From: Pseudomonadota bacterium
GTDB taxonomy: Bacteria; Pseudomonadota; Gammaproteobacteria; Halothiobacillales; Halothiobacillaceae
Length of the DNA stretch: 32,522 nucleotides
Direction: 5' to 3'
NCBI GenBank assembly: GCA_021795795.1
Contig: JAJYPA010000036.1
Coordinates: 1 to 32,522 of the forward strand
Of the stretch, positions 31,332-32,522 are shown piece after piece. How positions within the stretch are numbered: position 1 is the first letter of the stretch; every line of letters begins with the position of its first letter. The position numbers and the translations under genes were made by a program. The notes under the pieces were generated by a model. That model was not told the DNA's origin. It was given only the letters and a program-made list of their open reading frames with translations, and made no database searches.

Positions 31332-32522
31332 AATCGCAAGAAGCAAGTTCCCTACGCGTCCTCATGGAAATGCGCCCTGCCCTGGATGGCTTTTATGGTA
31401 TCCCGCAGGAAACCCGCCTGCTTTATGGGGTGCTCTCCACCTTGCCGGATTTGGAGCTGTCTGGCCTGCTGCAGATGCCCAAACGCGGCGTGCGCGGCGG
31501 GGTGTATGGCCGTGTGCTGCTCTCCGAGGCAGAGCGGGTGCATCGCTTTGCGCGGGTGGTGGTATCCCTCAAGGGCCGCAGCGCGCTGGACTGGAAAGGC
31601 GATGTCGCCGAGTGGCTCGATAACTTCTGGCAGACCTGGCGCTTGCGCTGGGGTGCCTGGACCGGGCTGGGGCGGATTCCCTTGGGGCACTTTGAGACCC
31701 GGCATTTCCGCGATTTTGTCTGGCAGGAGCTTTATGGCCGGAGCCTGCCCGCCGCCGATCGTGAACAGGTATTGCAAAGTGATTACCGGGTTTGTGCCTA
31801 TCCGTGGCGGCGTATGCATCTGGTGGGTATTGAGCGGGCGCAGGTCTTGTCCCATTCCCGCTATCCGGTGCTGGATACGCGGGGGCTGGATGTTTTTGTG
31901 GCGCAGACGCCTTTCCCCGGACGGGTGAGCGCGGGCACGGCGCTGGTGGTGCATTACCACGATGCCATCCCGGTGCTCATGCCGCATACCATCTCCGACC
32001 GCGCCTTTCATCAAAGCAGTCATTTTCAGGCCATGTCCGCCAATGTGCGCTCCGGCGCGCACTTCGTTTGCGTGTCCGACGCCACCCGGCGCGATCTGCT
32101 GAGTCTCTTCCCCGAGGCGGAGGCGCGGGCCCACACCATCCACAATATGCTGCCCGCCCACTATTATCCGGCAGAGCCTGAGCCCGAGCGGATACCCGAC
32201 ATCGTCCGCCGTCATTTGCATGGCGAGTATGAGGGGAGGGTGCGGGGTACGGTCAAGGGGAAGACCAAAATCTATCCGCTGGCCCGCGCCTTCAACAACG
32301 AAGAGGAGAAGACCGCCTTTTATGCCCGTGCCCTGGGGCCGGGGACGCGCTTCGTGCTCATGGTCTCCACCATCGAGCCGCGCAAAAACCACGCCCGTCT
32401 GCTGGCCGCATGGGAAACCTTGCGCGGCGCGCTGGATCCGGAGCTGAAGCTGATTCTGGTGGGGCATATCGGCTGGGATTACCAGACCGCGTTGGAGGCC
32501 TTCCTGCCGTGGATCGAGCAGG
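31328..32522 (+). CDS. GT4-family glycosyltransferase, cut by the window end
   Basis: The frame runs open to the end of the window (about 398 codons). The N-terminal domain begins VLMEMRPALDGFYGIPQETR, a usual opening for large cluster GT4 enzymes. It contains VVHYHDAIPVLMPH and HFVCVSDATRRDLLSLFP, and the second Rossmann domain starts LMVSTIEPRKNHARLLAAWE with LILVGHIGWDY. The E-x7-E motif lies beyond the window. The start is uncertain: GTG at 31328 (overlapping the stop of a short upstream frame), TTG at 31301, or ATG at 31364. It probably belongs to the same glycan pathway; the long insertion between the two domains (about residues 280-335) is rich in charge. Confidence 0.87.
   Translation, partial: MKSQEASSLRVLMEMRPALDGFYGIPQETRLLYGVLSTLPDLELSGLLQMPKRGVRGGVYGRVLLSEAERVHRFARVVVSLKGRSALDWKGDVAEWLDNFWQTWRLRWGAWTGLGRIPLGHFETRHFRDFVWQELYGRSLPAADREQVLQSDYRVCAYPWRRMHLVGIERAQVLSHSRYPVLDTRGLDVFVAQTPFPGRVSAGTALVVHYHDAIPVLMPHTISDRAFHQSSHFQAMSANVRSGAHFVCVSDATRRDLLSLFPEAEARAHTIHNMLPAHYYPAEPEPERIPDIVRRHLHGEYEGRVRGTVKGKTKIYPLARAFNNEEEKTAFYARALGPGTRFVLMVSTIEPRKNHARLLAAWETLRGALDPELKLILVGHIGWDYQTALEAFLPWIEQ

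Noticed and set aside
31352..32467. Minus-strand frame (371 residues) at the right edge
   Set aside because: It is opposite an excellent GT4 glycosyltransferase frame and is itself His/Gly/Arg-rich without motifs.
1..32522. CRISPR arrays, tRNA and rRNA genes
   Set aside because: No regularly spaced repeats, cloverleaf-like segments or ribosomal RNA sequence were noticed by eye; a dedicated scan was not possible.

Overview
The window (about 32.5 kb) is a bacterial surface-polysaccharide island with no rRNA, tRNA or CRISPR array that I can see. Moderate-to-high GC, Gram-negative outer-membrane export lipoproteins, a KpsMTE-type ABC exporter and a CysNC fusion point to a proteobacterium. An Acidithiobacillus-like organism is my best guess, but it is an inference and nothing here proves it.

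Layout. (1) 1-2268, minus strand: a broken NRPS gene whose condensation domain runs directly, out of frame, into a carrier-protein/thioesterase part, so the adenylation domain is missing. (2) 2348-3532, minus strand: an outer-membrane polysaccharide export (OPX) lipoprotein, divergent from the next block across a 360-base regulatory gap. (3) 3893-9131, plus strand: manC (GDP-mannose supply), kpsE, a kpsM carrying an extra N-terminal DUF4214 module, kpsT, and a free DUF4214 protein. (4) 9152-14473: a 1773-residue protein with three glycosyltransferase units, a twin beta-rich repeat and a basic tail. (5) 14704-19536: a sulfotransferase, cysD, cysNC and cysQ, together a complete PAPS-making and PAP-clearing set. 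(6) 19706-21323: an AT-rich pair of methyltransferases. (7) 21690-22942: a complete IS5-type insertion sequence with terminal inverted repeats and a 6-bp flanking repeat. (8) 23242-27436: a GxGYxYP-family lipoprotein, a second OPX paralogue and a GT4 glycosyltransferase. (9) 27549-30303: a dense toxin-antitoxin patch (hicB with only a possible hicA stub, relBE, a decayed parE end, mazEF) around a methyltransferase whose last 92 bases are duplicated on the far side of mazEF. (10) 30322-32522: a WbdD-type methyltransferase and a GT4 glycosyltransferase cut by the window end.

Reading as a system. ManC makes GDP-mannose. The glycosyltransferases build a chain. Methyltransferases, and the sulfotransferase fed by CysD/CysNC and cleared by CysQ, decorate it. 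KpsMTE with the OPX lipoproteins export it. The most distinctive hypothesis is a sulfated, methylated capsule with its own PAPS cycle, exported by a transporter bearing a DUF4214 module that recurs in a free-standing partner. The genes for each step are visible. The sulfated product and the role of DUF4214 are inference.
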